56,820 nucleotides of DNA from JBBSEZ01 sp038239195. GTDB taxonomy: Bacteria > Planctomycetota > Planctomycetia > Gemmatales > Gemmataceae. Below the pieces are notes generated by a model. That model was given only the letters and a program-made list of their open reading frames with translations. It made no database searches and was not told where the DNA came from. Below are positions 1 through 9,189 of this stretch, piece after piece; the first letter of the stretch is position 1, and every line of letters starts with the position of its first letter. The position numbers and the translations under genes are program-made. The stretch lies in assembly GCA_038239195.1 (NCBI GenBank), contig JBBSEZ010000010.1:1-56820 (forward strand). Reading direction: 5' to 3'.

Positions 1-1
1 G

Positions 2-115
2 AAGCCGACGAAGCGCACCTACGAGATGTTCTGCTTCTTCTTCGCCGGCTGGGCGACCGAGCAAGAACTCCTGGCTCATATCGGCAAGCTCCACCAGAAG
101 GCCGACTCCAGCTAG
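2..115 (+). CDS. C-terminal end of an unidentified protein (5' end outside window)
   Basis: The second frame is open from the window edge to a TAG at 113-115 and gives 37 residues, including the aromatic run YEMFCFFFAGW and a tail ending HQKADSS. The mixed hydrophobic/charged composition and a stop just before convergent clpX suggest a true gene end. The fragment is too short to assign to a family, so the function is unknown. Confidence 0.4.
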   Translation, partial: KPTKRTYEMFCFFFAGWATEQELLAHIGKLHQKADSS

Positions 116-178
116 CAACAATCGAGCCGAACACTATTGAGCTGCGTCCCCTTTTTCGCGCGCCTTTTCTCGAGCGCG

Positions 179-1480
<1,302 letters not shown>

Positions 1481-1693
1481 GCGATCTCCTTTTCAGCGGG
1501 CCCGCACAGGCCCAGAGGCAGAAACGATTCCAGGGCAACCGGCAGGGGGCTCGCGCGTCGTCAGGGTAAGATGAGCCCGCCGGTTTCGACTTCGGAGGCC
1601 CCTTGAAGTGGTTGCCTCGTAACAGGTTTGATCGATTCTCTCGCTTTCGGATTCTACGGGGCGGCCGAGACGTCCGCAAGGACATTCGCCGCG

Positions 1694-2116
1694 TCAGCCG
1701 GGCCGGATGCCCGTATCGCTCGGGCCCTTGTCTCTCCCTTCCTCGCTCCTCTCGGGGCGAGGAAGCCCGTTGGCGTCGGCGGGCCGGACCTGGTCCGACG
1801 AAGCACCGCTCTTGCCCGGCGACGTTGGGGGCGGGAGCGGGACGTCGAACGCCTGGCGGAGTTGCCCGCCGAGGAGAGAGCGCAGACGGTTGAACTCTTC
1901 CTGACTGATGGTCCCTCGTTCATACAATGCTCGGAAGTGAGCGAGTTGCCCACTCGGATTGTTCGCGGGCAGAGCGCGTTTGCGCCAGCGCTGAACGATG
2001 GCAACGACCGCGGCGCCCACCACGAGAGCGCCTGCCAGGTAGAGGCCGGGCAAAAAAATCGAGGGGTCCAGGGCGAGCCAGAGAATCGTTCCATCCGCAG
2101 GCCCTACCGCCTTCAT
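1694..2116 (-). CDS. Small membrane protein with SHOCT-like C-terminal helix
   Basis: 140 residues from the ATG at 2114-2116; a longer frame upstream has only low-complexity Arg/Ala sequence and is rejected. One membrane segment (about residues 13-34, FLPGLYLAGALVVGAAVVAI) is followed by a basic stop-transfer RWRKR. Next comes a short amphipathic motif, LAHFRALYERGTISQEEFNRL, that resembles the SHOCT (short C-terminal) module found in many bacterial membrane or oligomerising proteins. A Pro/Ser-rich tail follows. The family role is unknown. The gene lies divergently from the membrane protein gene at 2397. Confidence 0.7.
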   Translation of the reverse strand: MKAVGPADGTILWLALDPSIFLPGLYLAGALVVGAAVVAIVQRWRKRALPANNPSGQLAHFRALYERGTISQEEFNRLRSLLGGQLRQAFDVPLPPPTSPGKSGASSDQVRPADANGLPRPERSEEGRDKGPSDTGIRPG

Positions 2117-2396
2117 GGTCGCCTCGCACGCTGGCGCCCCGGCTTTCCGCGGGGCGCTCCCTGCGGGCAGGCCTCGTTCGCCGCGAGCCAGGCCCAGCCC
2201 GCTCCGCTCGTGCTTTCTATTATAGCGCCACCATCGGGGAGGAAACGAAAATCTGGCCGGACCAAAGAACGCCCTCCGCGAAGGGGGCGCCGCACAGCAA
2301 GCACAACGGGCGCCGCTGGGCGCCGCGGGCCCCTTCGTCATCTTTGCAAGGTTCGCACCGCTCCCCCGCCTTCCCGCCCTTCTTCCCGAGGCCCCC

Positions 2397-2966
2397 ATGT
2401 CCCAGATCCTGGCCCGCCTGGCCGCCTTCAACGTTCTCGTCCTGGTCGCCGCCTTCGCCGTCGGCGCGGCGTCGTGGTGGCGCGGCAGCCTGCGCAACGC
2501 TGACGATCCCACCTACGAGCTGCACCTCTACCTCGGCCTGCTCGCCGCCTTCACCACCCTCGCCGTGCATTGCCTGATCTTCATCTATTTCCTCGGCACC
2601 GGTCGCTGGGTCAAGGAAGTCGCCCTGGCCTACTGCATCCCCGACGCCCCCTTGCCCCGATTGACGCGCGAGCTCAAGCGGCGCACCTTTCCCCCCGCGC
2701 TCTTTGCCATGCTCGTTCCGATCGCCGCGTCGGCCGCCGGCGCCGGGGTCGCCACGCGCGACTGGGCCTGGTACTACCACGGGGGGCTGGCCGTCGTCAC
2801 GGTGGCCATCAACGTATGGGCGTTCTTCGTCGAGTATCGCAACGTGACCATCAACGCGGGCGTCATCGACGAGGTGATGCGCGAGGTGGACCGCATCCGC
2901 GCGGAGCGCGGGCTGCCGTCCAACGCCGAGGCGCTGCGGCAGGAGGCGGAGCGGGCGGCATCGTAG
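2397..2966 (+). CDS. Four-helix membrane protein, function unknown
   Basis: 189 residues with hydrophobic segments at about 5-26, 46-70, 98-118 and 126-144, and a soluble C-terminal helix rich in Glu/Arg (EVMREVDRIRAERGLPSNAEALRQ). I recognise no enzymatic motif. The ATG start directly follows the GC-rich region 2117-2396, which must hold the divergent promoters for this gene and the SHOCT gene. The TAG stop (2964-2966) is the first part of a palindromic repeat. Confidence 0.75.
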   Translation: MSQILARLAAFNVLVLVAAFAVGAASWWRGSLRNADDPTYELHLYLGLLAAFTTLAVHCLIFIYFLGTGRWVKEVALAYCIPDAPLPRLTRELKRRTFPPALFAMLVPIAASAAGAGVATRDWAWYYHGGLAVVTVAINVWAFFVEYRNVTINAGVIDEVMREVDRIRAERGLPSNAEALRQEAERAAS

Positions 2967-3021
2967 CGACAAGCGTCCCGCTTGTCGGCGAGACCAGGCC
3001 CGACAAGCGAGACGCTTGTTA
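2964..3021. repeat. Double palindrome with CGACAAGCG core
   Basis: Two hairpins: CGACAAGCG (2967-2975) pairs with CGCTTGTCG (2979-2987), and ACAAGCG (3003-3009) pairs with CGCTTGT (3013-3019). The same core recurs at 48739-48760, so this is a dispersed REP-like element. It starts at the TAG stop of the preceding gene. There is no T-tract, so a classical terminator role is uncertain. Confidence 0.7.
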
Positions 3022-3103
3022 CCACGATGCCCGGTTGCGGCCCCTGGCCCGGCGGGGTACACTCAAAGTACCCGAATGGGGAAGTTTTCGTCAGGAGCCG
3101 CCG

Positions 3104-4087
3104 ATGACCCCCGCACTTTTGTCTCTCGCCCTCTTCGCCGTCGCGGCCAGCGAGCCGGCGGCGACCACCAAGGACCGGCCGCGCCCGCCCAGCGACATCG
3201 CGCCGAGCTTGCCCCGGCTGACGAAGGAAGAAGAAGAGAAGTTCGACCGGATCATCGACCGCTTCATCCTGGCCGACACGGGCCGACTGCGCGGCGCCGA
3301 GGCCAAGGAGGCCATCAAGGAGTTCGGCACGCTCAAGCGCGAGGCCATCCCCGCCCTCATTCGCGGGCTGAACAAGTCCGCCAAGATCGAGCATAGTTGT
3401 CCCGTCACCATCATCGCCAAGAAGCTCGATCGGCTGCTGATGGCGTCCGACGATGCCAAACTGCTCGATTACGCGCGCGACGAGATCGGCGCCGACATTG
3501 GCCGGACGCGCCACGCCGCGATGGTGCAGAACCTGCGCTTTCGCGTAACCATGCGGATGAATGCCGTGGCGCGCCGCCCGCCTGCCCCCCGCCCGCCCCC
3601 GTCCAAGGCGCCGCGCTTCATGACCAGCAGCGAGCTCGTCAAGGCCGCCAGCACCGAGCGCGGCCCGCGCCTCAAGACGATGCTCGCCGAGCTCGAAGGC
3701 CGCAAGGGCAAGGAGGTCTTCGAGGGCCTGAGCCTCGCCGCCGCCAGCTACGACCGCGATACCCAGAAGCTGGGCCGCGAGCTGCTCGACAAGCACCTGA
3801 GCAGGCAGAGCGCCGCCGTCGTCAAGGCCCGGCTCGCGGACGACCTTGCCGAGGTGCGCCGCGCCGCGGTGCGCACCATCGCCGCCCGGCACAGCGACCT
3901 GGCGGGCGACGTCATCGACCTCCTCGCCGACGACAGCCCAGGCGTGCGCGCCGAGGCGCGGCAGGCCCTCGTCAAGTTGAGTGGCGGCACCGACCACGGG
4001 CCGGCGCCAACCGCGAGCAAGGCGCAGCGCGAACAGGCCCAGCGCCGGTGGCGCGCCTGGTGGTCCCGGGGCAGCAGCGAGCGCTGA
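3104..4087 (+). CDS. Exported HEAT-repeat-like protein
   Basis: 327 residues from the ATG at 3104, which has CAGGAG upstream and a short hydrophobic signal-like N-terminus (PALLSLALFAVAAS). A longer frame reaching upstream overlaps the previous gene and is a shadow. The body is alpha-helical. The C-terminal third (from about 225) has paired helices of the HEAT type (DLAEVRRAAVRTIAARH, SPGVRAEARQALVKL), suggesting a protein-binding scaffold. The last residues are Arg/Trp-rich. A TACACT string at 3056-3061 could be a -10 element. No catalytic motif is seen. Confidence 0.75.
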   Translation: MTPALLSLALFAVAASEPAATTKDRPRPPSDIAPSLPRLTKEEEEKFDRIIDRFILADTGRLRGAEAKEAIKEFGTLKREAIPALIRGLNKSAKIEHSCPVTIIAKKLDRLLMASDDAKLLDYARDEIGADIGRTRHAAMVQNLRFRVTMRMNAVARRPPAPRPPPSKAPRFMTSSELVKAASTERGPRLKTMLAELEGRKGKEVFEGLSLAAASYDRDTQKLGRELLDKHLSRQSAAVVKARLADDLAEVRRAAVRTIAARHSDLAGDVIDLLADDSPGVRAEARQALVKLSGGTDHGPAPTASKAQREQAQRRWRAWWSRGSSER

Positions 4088-4284
4088 TCCTCTCGTTTCG
4101 CTTCCTTCCTTTTCCCTACCTCCGCGCTTTCCAATCTCCTCGCTAAAGTCGCTCCGTCCGGCATTCCGATACTTCTTTCGAGAGCAAGCCGAAAAGAATT
4201 GCCTTCGCGCGGGCCACGGGGACGAACCGGGGCACCGCCAACGGTAGCGAATCCGGGGCTGCGTAGGAAGGGGGAATTGGGGGC

Positions 4285-4851
4285 ATGAGGAAAGCCAGGT
4301 TTCTCTTGTTGCTGGCGGCCCTGGTGGTGCCCGCCGCGCTCAGCGGCTGTATGCCGCTGTCGATGGGCCTCGCGACGCCGATCCCCATGCCGCCGTGGGT
4401 CACGGAGCGCATGGAGGAGAAGTACTGTTACCAGAACGACTTCCGCACCCCGATCCTGCCGCCCCTCCGCGAGGGCTTCCCCGCTCCCTTGTGCGAGGAC
4501 CCGCCGGACGAGGCTCGCATCCTCCGCACCATGCCGCACGTGGCCCGTGGCGTGCCCTACTTCTATGAGGAGCACCGCGACAACATTCGCATTGTGACGG
4601 AGCTCATCGTGGACAAGATCGACCCGCCGCGGTTCTTCCCGCTCGTCGGCCCCGCCCAGTTGCACCACTGCCACTGGAAATGCACCATCTACTACGACGA
4701 GACCGTCGAATCGGGCTACCCGTTCCCGTTCCGGTGCGTCAAGCCGCGCGTCCAGGTCGTCTACATCGACCTCGACCACCTGCACCTGTATCCGGGCAAG
4801 TCGCCCGAGGCGCAGCGCACCACCACGAGAGACCTGATCGGGTATCAGTGA
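4285..4851 (+). CDS. Predicted lipoprotein, planctomycete-type, function unknown
   Basis: 188 residues. The N-terminus MRKAR, a hydrophobic core and the lipobox LSGC (C22) predict a lipid-anchored envelope protein. The mature part has many Pro, several Cys and an HHCHWKC cluster near residues 130-136, which could bind a metal or form disulfides. The end is an acidic and His-rich segment (VYIDLDHLHLYPGK). No known family is recognised. It precedes the BON-domain gene and may share its transcript, although a palindrome lies between them. Confidence 0.75.
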   Translation: MRKARFLLLLAALVVPAALSGCMPLSMGLATPIPMPPWVTERMEEKYCYQNDFRTPILPPLREGFPAPLCEDPPDEARILRTMPHVARGVPYFYEEHRDNIRIVTELIVDKIDPPRFFPLVGPAQLHHCHWKCTIYYDETVESGYPFPFRCVKPRVQVVYIDLDHLHLYPGKSPEAQRTTTRDLIGYQ

Positions 4852-4908
4852 AAGGCCACGCCTCCGTGGGACTGGCCGCCCTGCCAGTCCCACGGGGCGC
4901 CTGGCCTT
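4852..4908. repeat. Nested palindrome between genes
   Basis: Inner arms CGTGGGACTGG (4865-4875) and CCAGTCCCACG (4884-4894) lie inside outer arms AAGGCCA (4852-4858) and TGGCCTT (4902-4908). It directly follows the TGA at 4849-4851. It could attenuate transcription, but there is no U-tract. Confidence 0.6.
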
Positions 4909-4964
4909 CCCGCCTGGCAATCCCCCTTAATCTGGGTTCTTTCTCTCTGAACAGGAGGTTCCAC

Positions 4965-6257
4965 ATGCGCAGGTCACTCCGCCGCGCCGCTCGGCTATTG
5001 TTGGCGGCGGGCGCTGTGGGCCTGGCCCAACCCGCCCAGGCCCAGTCCACGCCCGAAATTGCCCCGGCCGCTCGCCCCAAGTTGTCTTCGGGCCAGGCCC
5101 ACCTGGAGCGGATGAAGGTCGAACTGGCCTGGCTGGCCGACTCCACCTGCTTCGCGCATTGCCTCGAGGCCCACGTCGCCGACTCGTCGCTCGAAATCCG
5201 CGGTACGGTGCCCGACGAGCACGTGCGCGAACACGCCCTTCGCGTCGCCCGGCAGAACTGCTTCCTGCCTGTCGTCGATGCCCTCAGCGTCGCCAACCAG
5301 TCGGGGCGCAAGGCGTCCTCCAACGAGGAGCTGCGCCGGGCCGCCGTCGCCCATCTGGTGCGGGCGTTCGGGCAGCGGGCCGCGGGGTTCGACGTGCAGA
5401 TCCAGGACAACGGCCAGCTCGTTCTCGGCGGATCGGTCCCGTCGGTCGAGGACAAGGTCGCCATCAGCCGTTGCCTGCGCGAGTTACCGGGTTGCCACGG
5501 CGTTCTCAACCGGCTGAACGTCCCCCCCGTCACCCACGCCGGGCAGACGGTCACCCTCGTGTCGCAGGACGGCCATCACATGGTCGCCGGCGCCTTGCCG
5601 GCCCCCGCCCTGGCGCCCCACGCCGTGCAGCCGGTGAGCGCCCCGCCCGTGCAGGAGCCCGAGCCGCCCTTGCCGCGCGTCGCGCCCAGCGCCCCGACCT
5701 ACGTGTTGCCGTCGGGCTTGCCTCCCGCGCAGCCAGCGCGGTCCCTGCCGGCGGCTTCGCCGAGCTGGTATTCGAGGCCCGTCGGCTACGCGGCCCCGGC
5801 CCCCACCGCCACGAGCACGCCCGTGCTGCCCGCCCAGGAACGGTCGCCGCTGTTCCCCTACCTGGCGCGCCTCACCGGCCGTCAGGCCGCGCCGGCTGCC
5901 GCCACCCCTGCGCCGACCCCGCCCGCCCAGCCGGTGGCCCCGGTCCCCGCGGCGGTCTCCTGGCCGCCAGCCCATGCCGGCTCTCCGCGTCCGACGCCGG
6001 TGACGCAGGTCTCGGTGACGATGCAGGCGCCGACAGCGGGAGGCCCGGTGTCGGCAATCCGCCTTCAACAGGTGGTGACCAGCGCCTGTGGCCCGCTCGC
6101 TCGCAACGTGGAGGTCGCCCTCCAAAGCGACCGCACGCTCGTCGTCAAGGTGCTGGCGACCAGCCCCGCTGCGGAGAAGCAACTCCTCGACCGACTGATG
6201 CAGGTCCCCGAGGTCACCAGCCCGGGGGTACGACTCGAGGTTGACGTCCTGCCCTGA
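4965..6257 (+). CDS. Exported BON-domain-like protein with Pro/Ala-rich linker
   Basis: 430 residues from the ATG at 4965, which follows a perfect AGGAGG (4953-4958). Signal peptide: basic MRRSLRRAAR, hydrophobic core, likely cleavage after AQA. Residues about 30-185 contain two BON-like alpha/beta units (LEIRGTVPDEHVREHALRVA and LVLGGSVPSVEDKVAISRCL), a fold tied to envelope or membrane association. Then comes a long Pro/Ala-rich disordered linker. A last folded segment (NVEVALQSDRTLVVKVLA) resembles a third BON-like unit. Probably periplasmic; the partner is unknown. Confidence 0.75.
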   Translation: MRRSLRRAARLLLAAGAVGLAQPAQAQSTPEIAPAARPKLSSGQAHLERMKVELAWLADSTCFAHCLEAHVADSSLEIRGTVPDEHVREHALRVARQNCFLPVVDALSVANQSGRKASSNEELRRAAVAHLVRAFGQRAAGFDVQIQDNGQLVLGGSVPSVEDKVAISRCLRELPGCHGVLNRLNVPPVTHAGQTVTLVSQDGHHMVAGALPAPALAPHAVQPVSAPPVQEPEPPLPRVAPSAPTYVLPSGLPPAQPARSLPAASPSWYSRPVGYAAPAPTATSTPVLPAQERSPLFPYLARLTGRQAAPAAATPAPTPPAQPVAPVPAAVSWPPAHAGSPRPTPVTQVSVTMQAPTAGGPVSAIRLQQVVTSACGPLARNVEVALQSDRTLVVKVLATSPAAEKQLLDRLMQVPEVTSPGVRLEVDVLP

Positions 6258-6289
6258 CCGCTCGGCCTCGAGGAGGCAAGCCGTGGCCG

Positions 6290-6844
6290 TTAGCCCCCGG
6301 AACGCTCGCGTTCCGGGGGCCTGGCGCCCACGGCTCGCCTCTGCCCCTCTTCGAGCAACCGCTCGATCCGCGCTTCCAGTTCCTGGGGCGCCAGCGGGCC
6401 GGCGTGGTGGAAGCGCACCGCACCGTTCCGGTCGAGCAGGAACACCGTCGGGTAGACGTCCACGCCCCAGGCCATCGTCATCGGCCCGCCCGGCCCATCC
6501 CACCAGGATCGCCACGGCAGGCGCAGTTTCTCCTCCACGCGCTGGAGCGCCTCCCGGGTCGGCTCGGCGTTGATGCCCAGGACGACGAACGGGTGTCCCT
6601 CGTAACGTGCGACGAGCGACCGCTCGTGGGGCAGCATGGCCCGGCACGGCAGTCAGGACGCGTGCCAGAAGTGCAGGAGCACCACCTTGCCGCGATAATC
6701 TTCCAGCCGCAACGCCGGCTCGCCCGCGGCGCCTACGGTTGAGAGCGCCGGCCCGGCGCTTCCGGCTGGGCCGCCGTCGCGCAAACACCCCACCATCCCG
6801 GCGCCCACCACAAGGCAAAGCGCCGCCCCTTCCCAGGTTCGCAT
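6290..6844 (-). CDS. Probable selenocysteine-containing TlpA-like thioredoxin lipoprotein (in-frame UGA, U-x-x-C)
   Basis: Read through one UGA (6653-6655), this gives a 184-residue thioredoxin-fold protein: start MRTWEG, lipobox MVGC (C20), EDYRGKVVLLHFW (48-60), then HAS-U64-L-P-C67-R, then VLGIN, and YPTVFLLD with the cis-proline at P132. Canonical TlpA/ResA proteins read FWASWCGPCR here. The lengths match residue for residue, so the UGA replaces the first redox cysteine exactly and the second cysteine is kept. Both halves are clearly coding, share one frame and need no indel. A hairpin with a GGUC loop follows (6612-6627). A selenoprotein is my preferred reading. The alternatives are a nonsense mutation or a sequencing error. 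The role would be periplasmic thiol-disulfide exchange or reduction. The gene lies 70 nt downstream of mutY on the same strand. Confidence 0.75.
6294..6319. repeat. Perfect GC-rich palindrome over the selenoprotein gene 3' end
   Basis: Twelve-nt arms CCCCCGGAACGC (6294-6305) and GCGTTCCGGGGG (6308-6319) lie inside the last codons of the thioredoxin gene. The gene converges with the BON gene, so the hairpin could act at both 3' ends. Confidence 0.6.
6612..6655 (-). promoter_or_regulatory. Candidate bacterial SECIS element following the UGA codon
   Basis: On the mRNA, ACGAGC-GGUC-GCUCGU forms a 6-bp perfect stem with a 4-nt loop (plus-strand 6612-6627). Thirty-one nt separate the UGA (6653-6655) from the loop. 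Bacterial SECIS elements are known to sit inside the reading frame just after the UGA, with about 16-37 nt to the apical loop and a G among the first loop bases. Both conditions hold here. A lower helix CGUGC/GCACG can also form (mRNA positions 8-12 with 46-50, counted from the U of UGA). SelB binding is inference. Confidence 0.6.
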
Positions 6845-6914
6845 GTCCGTGCCCCCAATCGAGACCTTTGAAGGGCAGGACCATACCAACGGCCACGTTC
6901 CCTGTCACGCCCGA

Positions 6915-8051
6915 TCAGAACAGGCGCCGCTGCCGCCCTCCTTGCCCCAGCGCCTGCGCCAGGCGCCGCTGCGGCGAGCTCACCGGGTAGTCTCCCAGCG
7001 CCGCCGGCGCCACCCAGCGGCCCTCGACGTAAAAGGGCGAACGGAGCTCGCCGGCGCGATGCTCCGCCTCGAAGCAAACCAGGTTGATCTGGTAGCGCGT
7101 CACCCCGTGCCGCACCGTCAGCAACTCGGCGCCCAACCTCGCGTCCATCCCGGTGAGCTCGCGCACCAGGCGCGCGGCCGCTTGCTCGTGCGACTCGCCG
7201 GCGGTCAGCGGTCCGTGCGGAAACTCCCACAGTCCCGCCCAGCGCCCCGTCGCCGGCCGCTGCACCAGCAGCACCTCGTCGCCCCGCCGGACCACCACAG
7301 CCGACTCCTGCACGTGCGTCGTCTGCGGGGGAGCGCTCCGCGCCGGGATCGTCTGTTGCAGCCCTTGTTCGCGGGCCACGCAGCGCCCGGCGAGTGGGCA
7401 ATTCGCACAATCGGGAGCGGAGAGCGTACACACCAGGGCGCCGAGCTCCATGAGCGCCTGGTTGAGCTCGCCCACGCGGCGCGCCGGCAGCAATCCCTCG
7501 GCGGCGCGCCACAGCCAACGCCGGGCGGGGCCCTCGCGCGGGTCTTCGACGCGGCCAAAGAGCCGGCTCAGGACGCGCTGGGTGTTGGCCTCCAGGATCG
7601 GCAAGCGCTGGTCGAACGCCTGCGAAAGCACGGCGTTGGTGGTGTAGCGGCCCAGGCCGGGCAGCCGGGCGACGGCCTCGGGATCGGACGGGAAGGCCCC
7701 GCCGTGCTCGGCGACGATCTGGCGGGCGGCGCGGTGGAGGTTGCGGGCGCGGCGGTAGTAGCCGAGCCCCTCCCACAAGCGCAGGGCCCGCTGCTCGTCG
7801 GCGGCGGCAAGGTCGGCGATCGTGGGAAGGGCCCCCACGAAGCGCTCGAAATAGGGGACGACGGTGGCGACCTGGGTCTGCTGGAGCATCACCTCGCTGA
7901 CCCAGATGCGGTAGGGATCGCGGTCGTGGCGCCAGGGCAAAAGGCGCTGGTGGCGGGCGAACCAGGGGAGCAGGCGCCGCACGAGCCAGCGGCGCAGTTC
8001 GGGCGAGGGCCCTTCCGGGATTGGGGGCGTGGGGCGAGAGGGGCGCGTCAT
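6915..8051 (-). CDS. mutY: A/G-specific adenine glycosylase MutY
   Basis: Removes adenine mispaired with 8-oxoguanine in base-excision repair. 378 residues in the MutY order: HhH-GPD fold with catalytic Glu (SEVMLQQTQ, E53); helix-hairpin-helix LPGLGRYTTNAV (130-141); [4Fe-4S] ligands C208, C215, C218 and C224 with C-X6-C-X2-C-X5-C spacing; and a C-terminal Nudix-like 8-oxoG recognition domain. The position of the second catalytic acid, usually Asp in VDGNV, reads ILEANT, i.e. Glu (E154). Start ATG at 8049-8051, overlapping the FHA gene stop by four bases, so translation is probably coupled. Confidence 0.95.
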   Translation of the reverse strand: MTRPSRPTPPIPEGPSPELRRWLVRRLLPWFARHQRLLPWRHDRDPYRIWVSEVMLQQTQVATVVPYFERFVGALPTIADLAAADEQRALRLWEGLGYYRRARNLHRAARQIVAEHGGAFPSDPEAVARLPGLGRYTTNAVLSQAFDQRLPILEANTQRVLSRLFGRVEDPREGPARRWLWRAAEGLLPARRVGELNQALMELGALVCTLSAPDCANCPLAGRCVAREQGLQQTIPARSAPPQTTHVQESAVVVRRGDEVLLVQRPATGRWAGLWEFPHGPLTAGESHEQAAARLVRELTGMDARLGAELLTVRHGVTRYQINLVCFEAEHRAGELRSPFYVEGRWVAPAALGDYPVSSPQRRLAQALGQGGRQRRLF

Positions 8052-8839
8052 TGGGGGCGAGGCCGGCGCATCATCTTTTCGAGGATGCTCTTGGCGGCGT
8101 TGGAGGTATTGCCGGAGGCGCTCTTGGCCTTGTCCTTGGCCTGCTCGGTGCCGCCCTTCACAGCGGCCGGCGGCGAGCCCCCCAAGGCCCTCGCCAGCAC
8201 GTCGGGGGGGACGACCAGATCGTGAACGGTGCTCCCCTCGGGGACGTGCGGCAACGGTTCGTGGGTGCCGGAGAGGGTGGTGGGCCCATCATCCTGGAGC
8301 GAGAGCAGCATGGCGCCGAAGTCTTCTTCGTCGCTGTCTCCTGCCGCGGGGGCCTTTGCGGCGGCCTTGGCAGGGGCCTTGGCGATGGCGGGAGGCGGAG
8401 TCGGGGTGGAAGGCGCGGGCTGCTTGGCGGCGCCCTTCCCGCCTACTGGGCTCGCGGCAGGCTTCTCCGCAGTTTGGTTCACGGGCTTGGTCGCGGGCTT
8501 TGTGGGCGGGGCAGGCGTGGGACTGGGGGCGGCAGGGGCCCCGACCTCAATCTGCACGCCGAACAGCAGCGGGCCGATCTTGAGCTGGTCGTCGTGAGAC
8601 AGCTCGCGCTCGCCCTGGACGGGCTCGTCGTTGACGTGCGTGCCGTTGGTGCTGCCGAAATCGCGCACGAACACTTTGCCGTCGCGCTGGATCAACGCGC
8701 AGTGGCGCTTGCTGATCATGGGGCTTGCCGGCCGAAGCTGGCATTGCGGGTCGCGGCCCACCAGGAACTGGGCCAGTTTGATCTCGAGGGCCTTGCCTTC
8801 TTGCTTTCCCGGCGTCAAGACGACCAGACTGAACTTCAT
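8048..8839 (-). CDS. FHA-domain protein
   Basis: 263 residues from the ATG at 8837-8839; sequence upstream in the same frame lacks any fold signal. The N-terminal forkhead-associated domain has the phosphothreonine-binding signature: GRD at 28-30, SKRH at 43-46 and DFGSTNGTHVN at 60-70. It is followed by an Ala/Pro/Lys-rich linker and a C-terminal helical patch ending in Arg/Pro. FHA proteins read Ser/Thr kinase phosphorylation, which fits the kinase-rich genome. The stop overlaps the mutY start (ATGA). The domain is certain; the partner is unknown. Confidence 0.9.
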   Translation of the reverse strand: MKFSLVVLTPGKQEGKALEIKLAQFLVGRDPQCQLRPASPMISKRHCALIQRDGKVFVRDFGSTNGTHVNDEPVQGERELSHDDQLKIGPLLFGVQIEVGAPAAPSPTPAPPTKPATKPVNQTAEKPAASPVGGKGAAKQPAPSTPTPPPAIAKAPAKAAAKAPAAGDSDEEDFGAMLLSLQDDGPTTLSGTHEPLPHVPEGSTVHDLVVPPDVLARALGGSPPAAVKGGTEQAKDKAKSASGNTSNAAKSILEKMMRRPRPQ

Positions 8840-9189
8840 GAGCCGACCTCGTTCCTCTCGTTGGGGTGCGAAGCTCTCCACGGGGCAGCGCCTGCCGGTC
8901 GCATCCGCGACCGATCGGGACAGGGCCCCTCGACGAAGGGGCCTGACTTCCTGGGCCCTCCCCCATCCAGGGAAGAACTCGGGAAACACCGCCCGCCTCG
9001 CCCCGTTGCGGCAGGCCCTGATGAACTTCGGGCCAGCGCCCCTGTCCTTGCACGACAGGAACGCCTCGGGCCCACCGAACCTCCCCTTCCCCCACCTTGT
9101 TCGTAGAGGGGGGGCCCGTTACGCTTGAAGTTATACGCCATACGGCAACAGCGGGTGAGATAGTTATTGTACGGCCCAGAGGCGCGATC
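8840..9189. other. Divergent intergenic region between FHA gene and solute-binding gene
   Basis: No gene is recognised in these 350 bases. They hold a small palindrome (GGCCCCT/AGGGGCC, 8924-8943) and must contain the promoters for both divergent genes. The AT-richer patch at 9125-9175 is the likeliest promoter zone for the plus-strand gene, but no clean -35/-10 pair is seen. Confidence 0.5.

Noticed and set aside
6290..6637. Short ORF starting at the internal Met after the UGA as a separate thioredoxin gene
   Set aside because: It would lack the redox motif and half the fold; the two halves share frame and family, so one gene with an in-frame UGA explains both.
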